Shown one piece after another: positions 43,421-51,781 of a stretch of 64,000 bases of DNA. The notes beneath the pieces are model-generated. The model did no database searches and was not told the DNA's origin. It saw only the letters and a list, made by a program, of their open reading frames with translations. The position numbers and the translations under genes were made by a program. Every line of letters begins with the position of its first letter. Position 1 is the first letter of the stretch. This DNA comes from a candidate division CSSED10-310 bacterium. Its GTDB lineage: Bacteria > CSSED10-310. Where the stretch lies: NCBI GenBank assembly GCA_016931515.1, contig JAFGEQ010000018.1, forward strand, positions 1 through 64,000. The letters run 5' to 3'.

Positions 43421-43858
43421 TTAAAGCGGAATGTATTTAAATAACGGCTGTCCTTCCTGAACGGACTGAGCATTCTCAGCAAGGATCTCGATAATTCGGC
43501 CATCCTCCGGCGCTTCCAGTTCATTCATCAGCTTCATCGCTTCCAGAATACAGAGTGTTTTACCTTTGCGGACTTCGTCACCGATATTGACCAAAGGCGG
43601 CGCGCCAGGTGCTTTTGAACGATAAAACGTGCCGGCCAAAGGTGACAGAACCACTTCCGAAGAATCCGAAATGGCTGGAGCTTCTTCCTGTGATGCCGGT
43701 TGTATCGGCGCTGTTTCAGTGGTGATCCCTGTATCGCCAGGTGCAGGCTGCCCATTCCGTTTCAGGCGAAGGTATTGGTCTCCATCCTGAAGTTCCAGTT
43801 CCTGGATATCTTCCTTGTGCAGCAATCTGGCTAGTTGACGAATTTTCTGTAAATTCAT
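43421..43858 (-). CDS. accB: Biotin carboxyl carrier protein of acetyl-CoA carboxylase
   Basis: 145 aa. An N-terminal helical domain (MNLQKIRQLARLLHKEDIQ), a Pro/Ala/Ser-rich linker, and the C-terminal biotinyl domain with ILEAMKLMNEL, whose lysine carries biotin. First committed step of fatty-acid synthesis. ATG 43858 follows a GGGGGGA stretch; an earlier in-frame start at 43897 would overlap efp. The partner accC, usually next, is not here; a DPM-synthase-like gene follows instead. Directly downstream of efp by ten bases. Confidence 0.95.
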   Translation of the reverse strand: MNLQKIRQLARLLHKEDIQELELQDGDQYLRLKRNGQPAPGDTGITTETAPIQPASQEEAPAISDSSEVVLSPLAGTFYRSKAPGAPPLVNIGDEVRKGKTLCILEAMKLMNELEAPEDGRIIEILAENAQSVQEGQPLFKYIPL

Positions 43859-43868
43859 CGTGTCCCCC

Positions 43869-44429
43869 CTATCGAGCGCGTTCGATATATGTCGCATTTC
43901 TCGTGTCGACCCGAATTATTTCACCTTCTTCTACAAACAGGGGTACCTGAACTATTAGACCAGTTTCGAGAGTTGCCGGTTTGGTTGCGCCCTGTGCTGT
44001 ATCACCTCGTATACCAGGATCCGATTTGATAATTTTCAATTCGACTTTCATCGGAACTTCAATGGAAATTGCATTGCCTTGAAAGAAAAGAACTTGAACA
44101 GGCATGTTCTCCTTAAGATAATATTTTGTATCACCCAATTGTTCCTCAGTCAGGGGTTTCTGATCATACGTATGACTATCCATAAAATAATATAGATCTC
44201 CGTCCTGATACAAATATGACATTTCCCGCATCTCAATATCCGGTTTCCCTACTCTATCGCCTGATCTGAAGTTTATATCCAGACTGCTTCCTGTTCGAAG
44301 ATTCTTTATTCGTGCTTTTACGAACGCAACACCCTTGCCCGGTTTAACATGCTGGCATGTAACGATCTCATACGGATCTCCCTCATACTCGATCTTCAAA
44401 CCGTTTCGAAATTCACTTGTGTCATACAT
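43869..44429 (-). CDS. efp: Translation elongation factor P
   Basis: Rescues ribosomes stalled on polyproline. 186 aa with three beta-barrel domains. The domain I loop has VKPGKGVAFV with the Lys that is modified in many bacteria, followed by RIKNLRTGSS; the domain III end has GDTAQGATKPATLETG and IIRVDTRNATYIERAR. No EpmA/B-type modification gene is in the window. It starts four bases after the Xaa-Pro peptidase gene, in the widespread aroQ-pepQ-efp-accB order. Confidence 0.97.
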   Translation of the reverse strand: MYDTSEFRNGLKIEYEGDPYEIVTCQHVKPGKGVAFVKARIKNLRTGSSLDINFRSGDRVGKPDIEMREMSYLYQDGDLYYFMDSHTYDQKPLTEEQLGDTKYYLKENMPVQVLFFQGNAISIEVPMKVELKIIKSDPGIRGDTAQGATKPATLETGLIVQVPLFVEEGEIIRVDTRNATYIERAR

Positions 44430-44433
44430 TTTG

Positions 44434-45534
44434 TCATCCTCCTGATTCGTTTCCTGATAAAATCGGTTGTTCTCTCACCGGTTCAATCGCCAATGTCTCT
44501 GCCCCCGAAACCCGGATGCAGACTGTCTCCTCCAACCTAATTCCACCCCAACCCGGAACAAATATCCCGGGTTCCAGAGCCGCCACCATATTTATCACTA
44601 ATTCATCTCCGGAATCCAGACAGAAATAAGGGGGTTCGTGCAATTCCAGACCGACGCCGTGACCCAGGGGATGAACAAAATACTCTTTTAGACCAAATTC
44701 AGCAAAAGTCGATCGTGCAATACCGTCGATTTCCGACGTTTTCATTGAAGATCGAAGCGCCTGAATGACATTTGCAAGAGTTATTCGTACAGCATGATAT
44801 CGCCGAAGCTGAGTATTCGTTGCCTTTTTCCAGAAAAAAACACGCGTAAAATCAGATCCATAACCATCTGACCGTGCACCCCAATCAATCAGGATCGTGT
44901 CTCCCGGCTGAAGTGTCCGGTCCGATCCTGACCAATGCGGGAACGCCGTGTTTTCTCCGAACGCCACCATCGATGGGAAACACGGCAATTCATTACTCAT
45001 ACGAATCACTATCTGATCCATGCGTGTTGCTGCCTGTTTCTCAGAAATGCCTTCCTGAATGCTACGGGTCCATTCCAGCAGCGCTTGCCCGGATACAGCT
45101 GCCGCTTCCCGGATCCGGTTGAGTTCCTCCTGATCTTTTACAGCGCGTATCCTTGATAAACTATCTCCTGCATCCACCCACTCAATTGACTGATTGATCT
45201 GCCGGGCTACCAGGTAGAAAGCCAATGGGATTTTCATTGGATCCACCCGACAACGCATCACCTTACAACGCTTTAACCAGAGGAGTGCATCAACCCATGG
45301 GGATCGTCCGCTGCAGTGGACAATATGACGGTCATAGACCATCCTTGCGCTAGAATAATTGGTGATATCGGTAAAAATTCTGATGCTGTCCTGATTCAGG
45401 ACAACACACGCACCGGCCAGGTTTAGACCGGTAATGTAGCGAATATTGGCAATATCCAGTAATACAATCGCGTCACGTCTGTCCTTTTGTATCAAGAGGA
45501 GCAGCTCTTTCAAACGTGTTGCAATCGCCTTCAT
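44434..45534 (-). CDS. Xaa-Pro aminopeptidase/dipeptidase (M24B)
   Basis: 366-aa metallopeptidase with a creatinase-like N-terminal domain and a pita-bread C-terminal domain. The five metal ligands are visible: Asp in LIDWGAR and in GYGSDFTR, His in HPLGHGVGLELHEP, Glu in AALEPGIF and Glu in GIRLEE. The second conserved His is in ELHEPP. Cleaves peptides before proline; neighbours aroQ and efp match the conserved YqhT-type setting. No clear Shine-Dalgarno; ten bases follow the aroQ stop. Confidence 0.9.
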   Translation of the reverse strand: MKAIATRLKELLLLIQKDRRDAIVLLDIANIRYITGLNLAGACVVLNQDSIRIFTDITNYSSARMVYDRHIVHCSGRSPWVDALLWLKRCKVMRCRVDPMKIPLAFYLVARQINQSIEWVDAGDSLSRIRAVKDQEELNRIREAAAVSGQALLEWTRSIQEGISEKQAATRMDQIVIRMSNELPCFPSMVAFGENTAFPHWSGSDRTLQPGDTILIDWGARSDGYGSDFTRVFFWKKATNTQLRRYHAVRITLANVIQALRSSMKTSEIDGIARSTFAEFGLKEYFVHPLGHGVGLELHEPPYFCLDSGDELVINMVAALEPGIFVPGWGGIRLEETVCIRVSGAETLAIEPVREQPILSGNESGG

Positions 45535-45544
45535 TCGAGTTCAT

Positions 45545-45997
45545 TCAAGATGATTTAGATATTATCTTGTCAATTACGAGCAATGCAGCCAGGTAACTGA
45601 ACTCCCTGAAACCTGAAATCTGTCCGCAGCAGACATCCGAAATGATGGTTTTCTGCCTAAATTTTTCACGTGCGGCAATATTGCTGAGATGTACCTCAAC
45701 AACCGGGATGCTGCATGTGATAATCGCATCGCGGAGAGACAGGCTTGAATACCCCAAACCAGCTGGATTCAGAATCACGGCATTCGCCTCCCTGGATGCA
45801 GTTCGAATGCGCTCGATAATCAGATCCTCCCGGTTTGACTGAAAGAAAGAAACGGCCAGACCGATCGAATCCGCGTACTGCTGGATTAACTGGTTCAACT
45901 CTTCCAGGGAACAAGATCCATAATGACCTTCCTCCCGAATTCCCAGCAGATCAAGATTGGGACCGTGGATAACATGAACCTTTTTCATGGGTATCAA
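45545..45997 (-). CDS. aroQ: 3-Dehydroquinate dehydratase, type II
   Basis: Third step of the shikimate pathway. 150 aa, usual length. Motifs: HGPNLDLLGIREEGHYGS with the active-site Arg and Tyr, NPAGLGYSSLSLRDA, EVHLSNIAAREKFR with the catalytic His and the Arg, and GQISGF. In the second motif Tyr stands where most relatives have His (NP-A-[AG]-x-x-H). The TTG at 45997 overlaps the upstream stop and has GAGG at five bases; an ATG at 45988 is the alternative. Followed by the peptidase gene. Confidence 0.93.
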   Translation of the reverse strand: MIPMKKVHVIHGPNLDLLGIREEGHYGSCSLEELNQLIQQYADSIGLAVSFFQSNREDLIIERIRTASREANAVILNPAGLGYSSLSLRDAIITCSIPVVEVHLSNIAAREKFRQKTIISDVCCGQISGFREFSYLAALLVIDKIISKSS

Positions 45998-46719
45998 TCC
46001 GTCCTCTGATCGTTATGAATTACAGTTTTCATGGATTCCAGTAGTCGGATTGTCCGACTGATAACCTCGATTTTTTTGTCCCGATCCCGGCTTTCTGTCT
46101 CTTTTACAATTGCAGCATATGTAATTCTAAATCCTTCACGAGCGTCGTTATCATCCGGTGCCGTTTCCAAAATTTGCTGAAAGATAGCCAGCGCCCCATC
46201 CAGATCGTGTTGATGGAGTTTGCCATATGCCTGGGTTAATTCAGAGTGAAAAGGAGAAATTTCGACGCCTTCATCTGAGACTTCTCTATTTTCCTCAGTC
46301 TGTCTTGGCGTAATAATAGCCACCCGTTGAGTCTTTAAAGTCGGAAGCTCCGACAAATCAGCGCCGAAAGGTCGCGCCACCTCATGCATGGTATCCACGC
46401 ATGCGTGAATCTGTTGAAGTAATTGCTGAGCCATCACATTGTCCGGATGTTCTATTAACACCGATTTAATCAGCTCTTCCGCCCGGCTGACATCATGAGT
46501 CTGGTACATAATCATGAATCGGGCACACAGTACTTGAAGCGTCTCAAATTGTGGAAAGGCTTCTATTCCCTCCATTAAAATAGCAACAGCCTGATGAGGT
46601 TCCCCGATGTCAACATATCTTTCTGCCAAGTTGAAAACTGTCGCCGCGCTGGGACTCCGTTGCATCTGTTTCTCCAGTTTAATGATGTCCTTGCGCGTTT
46701 TCTTCGCGTCTGTGTTCAT
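45994..46719 (-). CDS. TPR-repeat protein
   Basis: 241 aa, no signal peptide, all-helical. TPR-like units appear at about residues 20-95 (SAATVFNLAERYVDIGEPHQAV, AEELIKSVLIEHPDNVMAQQLL) and 155-200 (HSELTQAYGKLHQHDLDGALAIF), with a less ordered acidic middle. Probably a cytoplasmic scaffold. ATG 46719 has AGGGG seven bases upstream; a start at 46752 would run back into the terminator stem. First gene of the aroQ-efp-accB operon, with no obvious promoter between it and the upstream terminator. Role unknown. Confidence 0.78.
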   Translation of the reverse strand: MNTDAKKTRKDIIKLEKQMQRSPSAATVFNLAERYVDIGEPHQAVAILMEGIEAFPQFETLQVLCARFMIMYQTHDVSRAEELIKSVLIEHPDNVMAQQLLQQIHACVDTMHEVARPFGADLSELPTLKTQRVAIITPRQTEENREVSDEGVEISPFHSELTQAYGKLHQHDLDGALAIFQQILETAPDDNDAREGFRITYAAIVKETESRDRDKKIEVISRTIRLLESMKTVIHNDQRTD

Positions 46720-46737
46720 GGTCAGCCCCTGTCCTCG

Positions 46738-46767
46738 AAAAAAGGCAGGCACCGAAGCGCCTGCCTT
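46738..46767 (-). terminator. Rho-independent terminator of the pil operon
   Basis: AAGGCAGGC (46742-46750) and GCCTGCCTT (46759-46767) form a nine-bp perfect stem with an eight-base loop. Read on the minus strand, the stem runs into six T (46738-46743). It lies 45 bases after the PKD lipoprotein stop and 19 bases before the next start codon. Confidence 0.82.
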
Positions 46768-46811
46768 GAATTCTCAATCACCCGATTTATCTGAAACCGG
46801 GATTCCCATCG

Positions 46812-47654
46812 TTAAATATCGTCATCGACAGTGACCGCTTTTGTTGTTTGTCCCGTCATGCCTTCATCATCGATGACCATCAATTCAACTGTATAGCTTC
46901 CTTCATCTGTATAGATATAAGTAACTGTTTTACCGCTTCTGTATTTACCGTCACCCATGTTCCAACTATAGGTTCTGATTTCATCATATGCTTTCGATTC
47001 GTCCCAGGAATCGCCACCGGATTGCCCACGATCGTAGGAATTACCACCCATAAAGGTGATAGTCGTGCCGGTCGTAATTCCGGTGGACGGGAAGAAGGTG
47101 ATCACAGCAGTTGGCGGTATAGTATCAGCGGGCAATGAGCCATCCCAATGCGGGTTATAAATCCAGAAAGTCTCCTGGGCAAAATAGGTCAACGTGTTCC
47201 AATCCTCATATTCAATTGTTGCCTGGGCGTCCAGATAATACAGCAATTCAGGAATGGCCCGTCCAACACCACCGACGTACATTGTTACAGTGGCTTCACC
47301 CGCTGCATTTGTAATGACATCGGTCAGCAAGGTGCGATCTCCGAAATGCACGATATCCGGATCGAGATACTCGGCATTATTAGCACCGATCATCAGGCGA
47401 ACCAGTGTATTCGCAACCGGTGCCATGTCTTTGATGCGCACAAACCGGACCTTCGCCTGCATGGTGGCGTTGTTGTTGGCAGGAACACGGGATGGATTAA
47501 TCTGCATCGTCAGCGCATAACCGCTGATGCCATCACGTCCCTCTTCATCATTATGTCTGGCATCTTCCATGCTCTGGCAACCGACGAAAACGAACGCTGT
47601 CGTCAGAATCGCCGTCAGGAGGACCACCATTTTCATATTGATTGTTCTTTTCAT
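46812..47654 (-). CDS. PKD-domain lipoprotein at the end of the pil operon
   Basis: 280 aa. Signal peptide with lipobox FVGC (Cys about residue 26). Residues about 42-150 look like an Ig/invasin-like beta domain (MQINPSRVPANNNATMQAKVRF, TNAAGEATVTMYVGG). After a linker, a PKD-type domain (about 182-277) has YSWNMGDGKYRSGKTVTYIYTDEG and YTVELMVIDDEG. GGAGGG lies nine bases before the ATG. An outer-membrane or surface lipoprotein; co-transcribed with pilMNOPQ, so it may serve pilus assembly or adhesion, by context only. Confidence 0.78.
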   Translation of the reverse strand: MKRTINMKMVVLLTAILTTAFVFVGCQSMEDARHNDEEGRDGISGYALTMQINPSRVPANNNATMQAKVRFVRIKDMAPVANTLVRLMIGANNAEYLDPDIVHFGDRTLLTDVITNAAGEATVTMYVGGVGRAIPELLYYLDAQATIEYEDWNTLTYFAQETFWIYNPHWDGSLPADTIPPTAVITFFPSTGITTGTTITFMGGNSYDRGQSGGDSWDESKAYDEIRTYSWNMGDGKYRSGKTVTYIYTDEGSYTVELMVIDDEGMTGQTTKAVTVDDDI

Positions 47655-47671
47655 GGTATCCGTCCCTCCTC

Positions 47672-48244
47672 TTACTCAGTTAGCCATTGGCAGGCAAAGT
47701 TAACCGTCATTTGGGCGGGTTTCGAAACAACTTCCTCACCGGCGAATGTATCGCCCCAGATTACTACGCGACATGCAGTGTGAATCTCAAAAAGCCCTGT
47801 CTCCTGATCATATCCCGGATCACATAAATCCTGGAGAGGAGGCATTTCCTTCTGGGATGCCCGGCAGATAATAATGGGGAAAGTTGTTGTACCGTTCAAT
47901 GAGCAGACGGAACTCAGATTGCCGGTGAATGTTTCCGGAACACGTGATCCGGTATCTTTCCTGTAATAACTGATTTCGTATCCTTTCAGGAGGACATCCA
48001 TGTAAAAAGAAGTCGTGTCCGGATTCGCATCGATCGGATTAACACGAACCGTGCACTGCACTTCGTCTTCCTTCAGATTATAGACGTCTGCCTGAAAAGG
48101 ATCGTTAGCGTTCAGATCCGTTATTGTCAGAATGACAGGTGCTTTTGTATTCGCCTCTCCTGACGCATCACCGCAGCCACTCAATCCCATCGTGAGGGTG
48201 ACAGCCAGGATGATGGAGGCTGTTATCAAGGATTTTTTTATCAT
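47672..48244 (-). CDS. Unknown lipoprotein downstream of pilQ
   Basis: 190 aa. Signal peptide with a good lipobox LSGC. The mature protein is beta-rich, with a recurrent pattern of long strands (APVILTITDLNANDPFQ, VQCTVRVNPID, SFYMDVLLKGYEISYYRKDTG) and several Cys (SVCSL, IICRA, DLCDP, TACRV, ACQW) that could pair in the periplasm. No family recognised. I take the ATG at 48244 (AGGAG eight bases before); an ATG at 48268 with AGGGGG is also plausible. It lies between pilQ and the PKD lipoprotein, so a pilotin or pilus accessory role is possible. Confidence 0.72.
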   Translation of the reverse strand: MIKKSLITASIILAVTLTMGLSGCGDASGEANTKAPVILTITDLNANDPFQADVYNLKEDEVQCTVRVNPIDANPDTTSFYMDVLLKGYEISYYRKDTGSRVPETFTGNLSSVCSLNGTTTFPIIICRASQKEMPPLQDLCDPGYDQETGLFEIHTACRVVIWGDTFAGEEVVSKPAQMTVNFACQWLTE

Positions 48245-48287
48245 TGATTTTCTCCTCTTTGTATTCATTGTTACCCCCTGACCCGGG

Positions 48288-50099
48288 TTAAAAGGCCTCG
48301 GTTCGGATGATCTGTTCTTCGTCAGCGACTATTTTCGGGGTGATGAAGAACAGAAGATCAGAGAATGATGATTGACGCGCATCGTCTTTAAACAACCACC
48401 CTAAGATAGGAATCTTGCCAAACCATGGAATTCGTCTTGTATCGACATTCTGAACGGATTGGTTCAGACCACCGATGACGAGTGTGTCGCCGTTCTTTAT
48501 CAGCACCTTGGTATTGGCGTTATTCGTGAATATCGGCGGATTCGAACCGGCGCCAGGAAAATCGCGGGTGACTGTGACTTTTAGATTAATCCAATCATCA
48601 TTTGTGATATTCGGCGTTACGTTCAGCGATGTCGTGGCATCCTGAAATGTGACTGTAGCGCCTTCGGTGCTGGATGTATTCAGATAAGGAATTTTATCAC
48701 CGCTTGATATCGTTGCCGTCTCATTATTGAGTGTTGTAACTGTGGGTCGGGAGATAGTCTTGCTCAATCCTTCATTCTCTGCGGCACTCAAGGCGACATT
48801 CAGACGAAGCGTATCCATCACATTGCCGAAGGTCATCGCAAGATATTGATCACCGGCCGGGAAGTTGACGGCATACTTTGACGAGTCGGGATCGGTTCCG
48901 GTGGTTGCATTAATCTGGAAATTATTCGGGAATTGATACCCGGTCGTGTTGCCGTGGGCCGCATCGGCGAAGAAACGGCCGCCCCACTGAATTCCCAACT
49001 CCCGGGTGAAATTTTTGCTTGTCACAACTATTTGTCCGTTGATCGCAACAGCCCGTGTTCTGACATCGAGGACTTTCACCATATCCGTGATGTTATTCAA
49101 AGCGAATTTAACGTCGCGAACAATCAGAGCATTGACCCGGGTATCCTTCATAATATTACCGCGTTCCGTCAGAAATACCCTGCAGGCATTTTCCATATCG
49201 TTGATATTGGCATAACTCAGATAAAGAATGACGGACTCGATCGGCAAGGCTCTTCGCTTGGCATCTTCCAACTGCATTTTTACAGTGTTTTCATCGCGAA
49301 GCTTGGTATTGAAAGCGATACGCATGATGTTGCCTTCTATTTCTTTACCAAGACCCTGATTTTTCAAAATAACTTCCAGCGCCTGATCCCAGGGAACATT
49401 GTCCATTCGCAGGGTAATTCTGCCGGAAACATCCGGATCAACAACGACGTTGAATCCGCTCACTTCCGCTATCAATCGGAAGATATCGAGGATGTCGGCG
49501 TCCTTCAAATCCAGGAAAATCGGTTTGCCTTTGTAGGTAGTCGGGGCCTGCAGACCATAGACTTGTGTCGCTTTTGCGAGATTGTCTCCCGATGCTGCAA
49601 CCTGTGGAACTGTCCAGTCCTGGGCAGCAGCTTCATCTTCAGCCGCCTCTCGAGCACTCCCGATAGTGACGTCACCAAACGTGATCTTCAATCCTTCGTT
49701 CGAACTGGTGATGGTATAGGGGTGCTCATTCTTCAAAACCATCTCGACTCGAACGATCTGTCGATTCGCTTCAGCAAAGCGTCTGGAGGATACATGATCA
49801 ATAAATTGATAGTCACCCTCCAATTCTGTTGCTTCAATCGCAAGTGCTGCGTCCGGAATGTCTACAACCAGTCGATACGGATCCGACAGGAGAAATGCGG
49901 AATGGGCTAGCGGCTGATTACCGATAATCCACACCTCTTCTCCCGTGCTGGTTGATCGAACTTCCAGGCGGCTGATCAGGGTTTGAGTTTCTGAGTTGTC
50001 TTCTGCGACCGCAATGTTCGTCCATAACAGAAGAGCCATTGCAAGACAACATGCCGTAATCGAAGTAACTTGCCGGAAATGACTTGTTCGTGAAACCAT
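48288..50099 (-). CDS. pilQ: Type IV pilus secretin PilQ
   Basis: Outer-membrane channel for the pilus. 603 aa: signal peptide (about 1-32), an AMIN domain (about 40-130), an STN domain (FLDLKDADILDIFRLIAEVSGFN, about 195-265), an N1 repeat (LPIESVILYLSYANINDMEN), then the secretin domain from about 350 with RPTVTTLNNETATISSG and VIGGLNQ, ending FFITPKIV. Only one AMIN domain, so shorter than Pseudomonas-type PilQ. GGAGGAGG precedes the ATG. Fifth gene of pilMNOPQ. Confidence 0.95.
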   Translation of the reverse strand: MVSRTSHFRQVTSITACCLAMALLLWTNIAVAEDNSETQTLISRLEVRSTSTGEEVWIIGNQPLAHSAFLLSDPYRLVVDIPDAALAIEATELEGDYQFIDHVSSRRFAEANRQIVRVEMVLKNEHPYTITSSNEGLKITFGDVTIGSAREAAEDEAAAQDWTVPQVAASGDNLAKATQVYGLQAPTTYKGKPIFLDLKDADILDIFRLIAEVSGFNVVVDPDVSGRITLRMDNVPWDQALEVILKNQGLGKEIEGNIMRIAFNTKLRDENTVKMQLEDAKRRALPIESVILYLSYANINDMENACRVFLTERGNIMKDTRVNALIVRDVKFALNNITDMVKVLDVRTRAVAINGQIVVTSKNFTRELGIQWGGRFFADAAHGNTTGYQFPNNFQINATTGTDPDSSKYAVNFPAGDQYLAMTFGNVMDTLRLNVALSAAENEGLSKTISRPTVTTLNNETATISSGDKIPYLNTSSTEGATVTFQDATTSLNVTPNITNDDWINLKVTVTRDFPGAGSNPPIFTNNANTKVLIKNGDTLVIGGLNQSVQNVDTRRIPWFGKIPILGWLFKDDARQSSFSDLLFFITPKIVADEEQIIRTEAF

Positions 50100-50114
50100 T
50101 AGCCTCCTCCTGTA

Positions 50115-50645
50115 TTATCGGTGAAGATAAAGCTCAATCCTCTGTTTCTCTTTCTCACGTCCGAAAGGATCCAGAATTACCTTCTCAAACACAACTTTCC
50201 CGCTCTCGATGGCCGTAACCTTGCCGTCGAGTAAAGTTTGTCCAACTTCCATGTTATATGCTTTACCGTCGGTCCCGAGAACAATGGCTACTCTCCCAAG
50301 ACCGATCTGGATACCTTGAATTTTAATTTCAGAAATCTTCATTGCGGCAAGACCGGCTTTCCCTGGATCAAGATCCTTGTTTATCAATAATGAAACAAAC
50401 GGATCCCTCATGCCATGACTGTTATATACGAATTGCTTGGCTTCTTGGGGAACGGCTGTCGGAGCTCTCGGAATGTCGGCATTAAATTCCTCTGTAACCG
50501 GTTCGGAAGCAACAGGATTGGTCTGTGCAGCTTCCTCCTGCGCAAATGTCGTCCATCCCCAGACACTGAATAGAAAAAGCGAAGAGATACATACACTCAC
50601 TGTTATCTTTAAGCTGATCATTAATCGATTCGCTCTTCGTTTCAT
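50115..50645 (-). CDS. pilP: Type IV pilus lipoprotein-like PilP
   Basis: Periplasmic link between PilNO and PilQ. 176 aa with an N-terminal membrane or signal helix (about 8-30); no lipobox Cys is seen, unlike many PilP. It then has a Pro/Ala-rich linker and the PilP fold starting at MRDPFVSLL, with LGTDGKAYNMEVGQTLLDGKVTAIESGKVVFE. AGGAG precedes the ATG. Position between pilO and pilQ agrees. Confidence 0.9.
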   Translation of the reverse strand: MKRRANRLMISLKITVSVCISSLFLFSVWGWTTFAQEEAAQTNPVASEPVTEEFNADIPRAPTAVPQEAKQFVYNSHGMRDPFVSLLINKDLDPGKAGLAAMKISEIKIQGIQIGLGRVAIVLGTDGKAYNMEVGQTLLDGKVTAIESGKVVFEKVILDPFGREKEKQRIELYLHR

Positions 50646-50669
50646 TTTTCTCTCCTGATACCTGTAAGC

Positions 50670-51230
50670 CTACTGGAGATACCAAAAGGCAGTCAAGATA
50701 CATTGGGCAGAAATCGACGGGCCACCGATATGATAAATCCCCCGGATCTGCAAATCATAGACATTCATAATCCGTTGTTCGTTGGCGACTTTGTCAAAAA
50801 AATACCCCAGTTCATGGTAGCCGCCAAACATACTTAAATTAATCGGAATCTCACCGTAAAAACCGTGTGTACGTTCTGGAATTGGTTGAAAACGCTCAAC
50901 TTTTAGCCCACATTGTGTTGCCAAGTTCTCCATGCTTTTTACTAATTGATCCACGTTTGGCCGGTTCCCAAGAATTTCAGCGGCACCCCGCATCTCTTCC
51001 TTCAACTGGAAGACCTGTTGCCGGAATTTTTCGAGCTGATCCTTCATCGCCAAACCCTTCGTAATCTTTGCATCAAGTTCGGAAATTTTCACGTCATAAA
51101 TTGCGATTTGTTCTTGAGCCTTCTTATATTTTGTAAAATAAAAGACAGAACAGATCGCACATATGATAACCAGATAAACGACATAGCGCTGCCAGGGTGA
51201 ATAAGCTTCCAATGACTCAACCCAGTTCAT
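50670..51230 (-). CDS. pilO: Type IV pilus assembly protein PilO
   Basis: 186 aa. Short cytoplasmic start, one transmembrane helix (about 15-35), a coiled coil (about 40-80), and a ferredoxin-like periplasmic domain with INLSMFGGYHELGYFFDKVANEQRIMNV, typical of PilO. It forms dimers with PilN in the inner membrane. AGGGGGG precedes the ATG. Eleven bases after pilN. Confidence 0.92.
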   Translation of the reverse strand: MNWVESLEAYSPWQRYVVYLVIICAICSVFYFTKYKKAQEQIAIYDVKISELDAKITKGLAMKDQLEKFRQQVFQLKEEMRGAAEILGNRPNVDQLVKSMENLATQCGLKVERFQPIPERTHGFYGEIPINLSMFGGYHELGYFFDKVANEQRIMNVYDLQIRGIYHIGGPSISAQCILTAFWYLQ

Positions 51231-51241
51231 ACTTTCCCCCC

Positions 51242-51778
51242 TTAAACACGCGACCTGAAATCAAGCTCAAATTCATAGATTTCGCGACTGAGCATCGTTT
51301 TTAAAGTTGCTATTTTCAAATTAATCGAATGGAAATACGGCGATCCTTCAAGAGAACTCATAAAATCACCGATACTCGTTTGAGATAATCCAAAACCTCG
51401 GATAGATATCAGATCCCCCGCTGTTCGAAGCTGAGTAAACCAGATTTCTTCCGGAAGTCTTCGATTCAATTCATCCAGCATCAACACGGGACCCGTTTGA
51501 TTTTCCTTCAATTGCTTAATCGTATTAACCTTATTCTCGAGAGCCTTGATATCTTGCTCATAGCGTATAACCTGGTCGATAATAACTTGCAATTCCTCGA
51601 CCTGTTTGGTTTTACGATCAATCGTCGACACCTTTTCATCCAGAACCGTCGTGAGATAGTGCGCCCATATTCCGACGCCCACCAATACAACGAAAATCAA
51701 TGCCCCTGCTGCAATCAGTTCAATGGTAACAACCGACGTTTTTTTCCGCTCATGCGGCAACATGTTAATCCTGATCAT
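51242..51778 (-). CDS. pilN: Type IV pilus assembly protein PilN
   Basis: 178 aa. The N-terminus RINMLPHER is the conserved PilN motif that binds PilM in the cytoplasm; then a transmembrane helix (about 20-42), a coiled coil (50-95), and the periplasmic domain LNRRLPEEIWFTQLRTAGDLISIRGFGLSQTSIGDFM. AGGAG precedes the ATG; only three bases separate it from pilM. Confidence 0.95.
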   Translation of the reverse strand: MIRINMLPHERKKTSVVTIELIAAGALIFVVLVGVGIWAHYLTTVLDEKVSTIDRKTKQVEELQVIIDQVIRYEQDIKALENKVNTIKQLKENQTGPVLMLDELNRRLPEEIWFTQLRTAGDLISIRGFGLSQTSIGDFMSSLEGSPYFHSINLKIATLKTMLSREIYEFELDFRSRV

Positions 51779-51781
51779 GAT

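Noticed and set aside
47148-47783. 211-codon open frame on the plus strand opposite the two lipoprotein genes
   Set aside because: The minus-strand genes have signal peptides, lipoboxes and ribosome-binding sites; the opposite frame has none.
48933-49910. Long open frame (325 codons) on the plus strand opposite pilQ
   Set aside because: It is fully antisense to a clear secretin gene, has no ribosome-binding site or recognisable motif, and its composition is that expected from the mirror frame.
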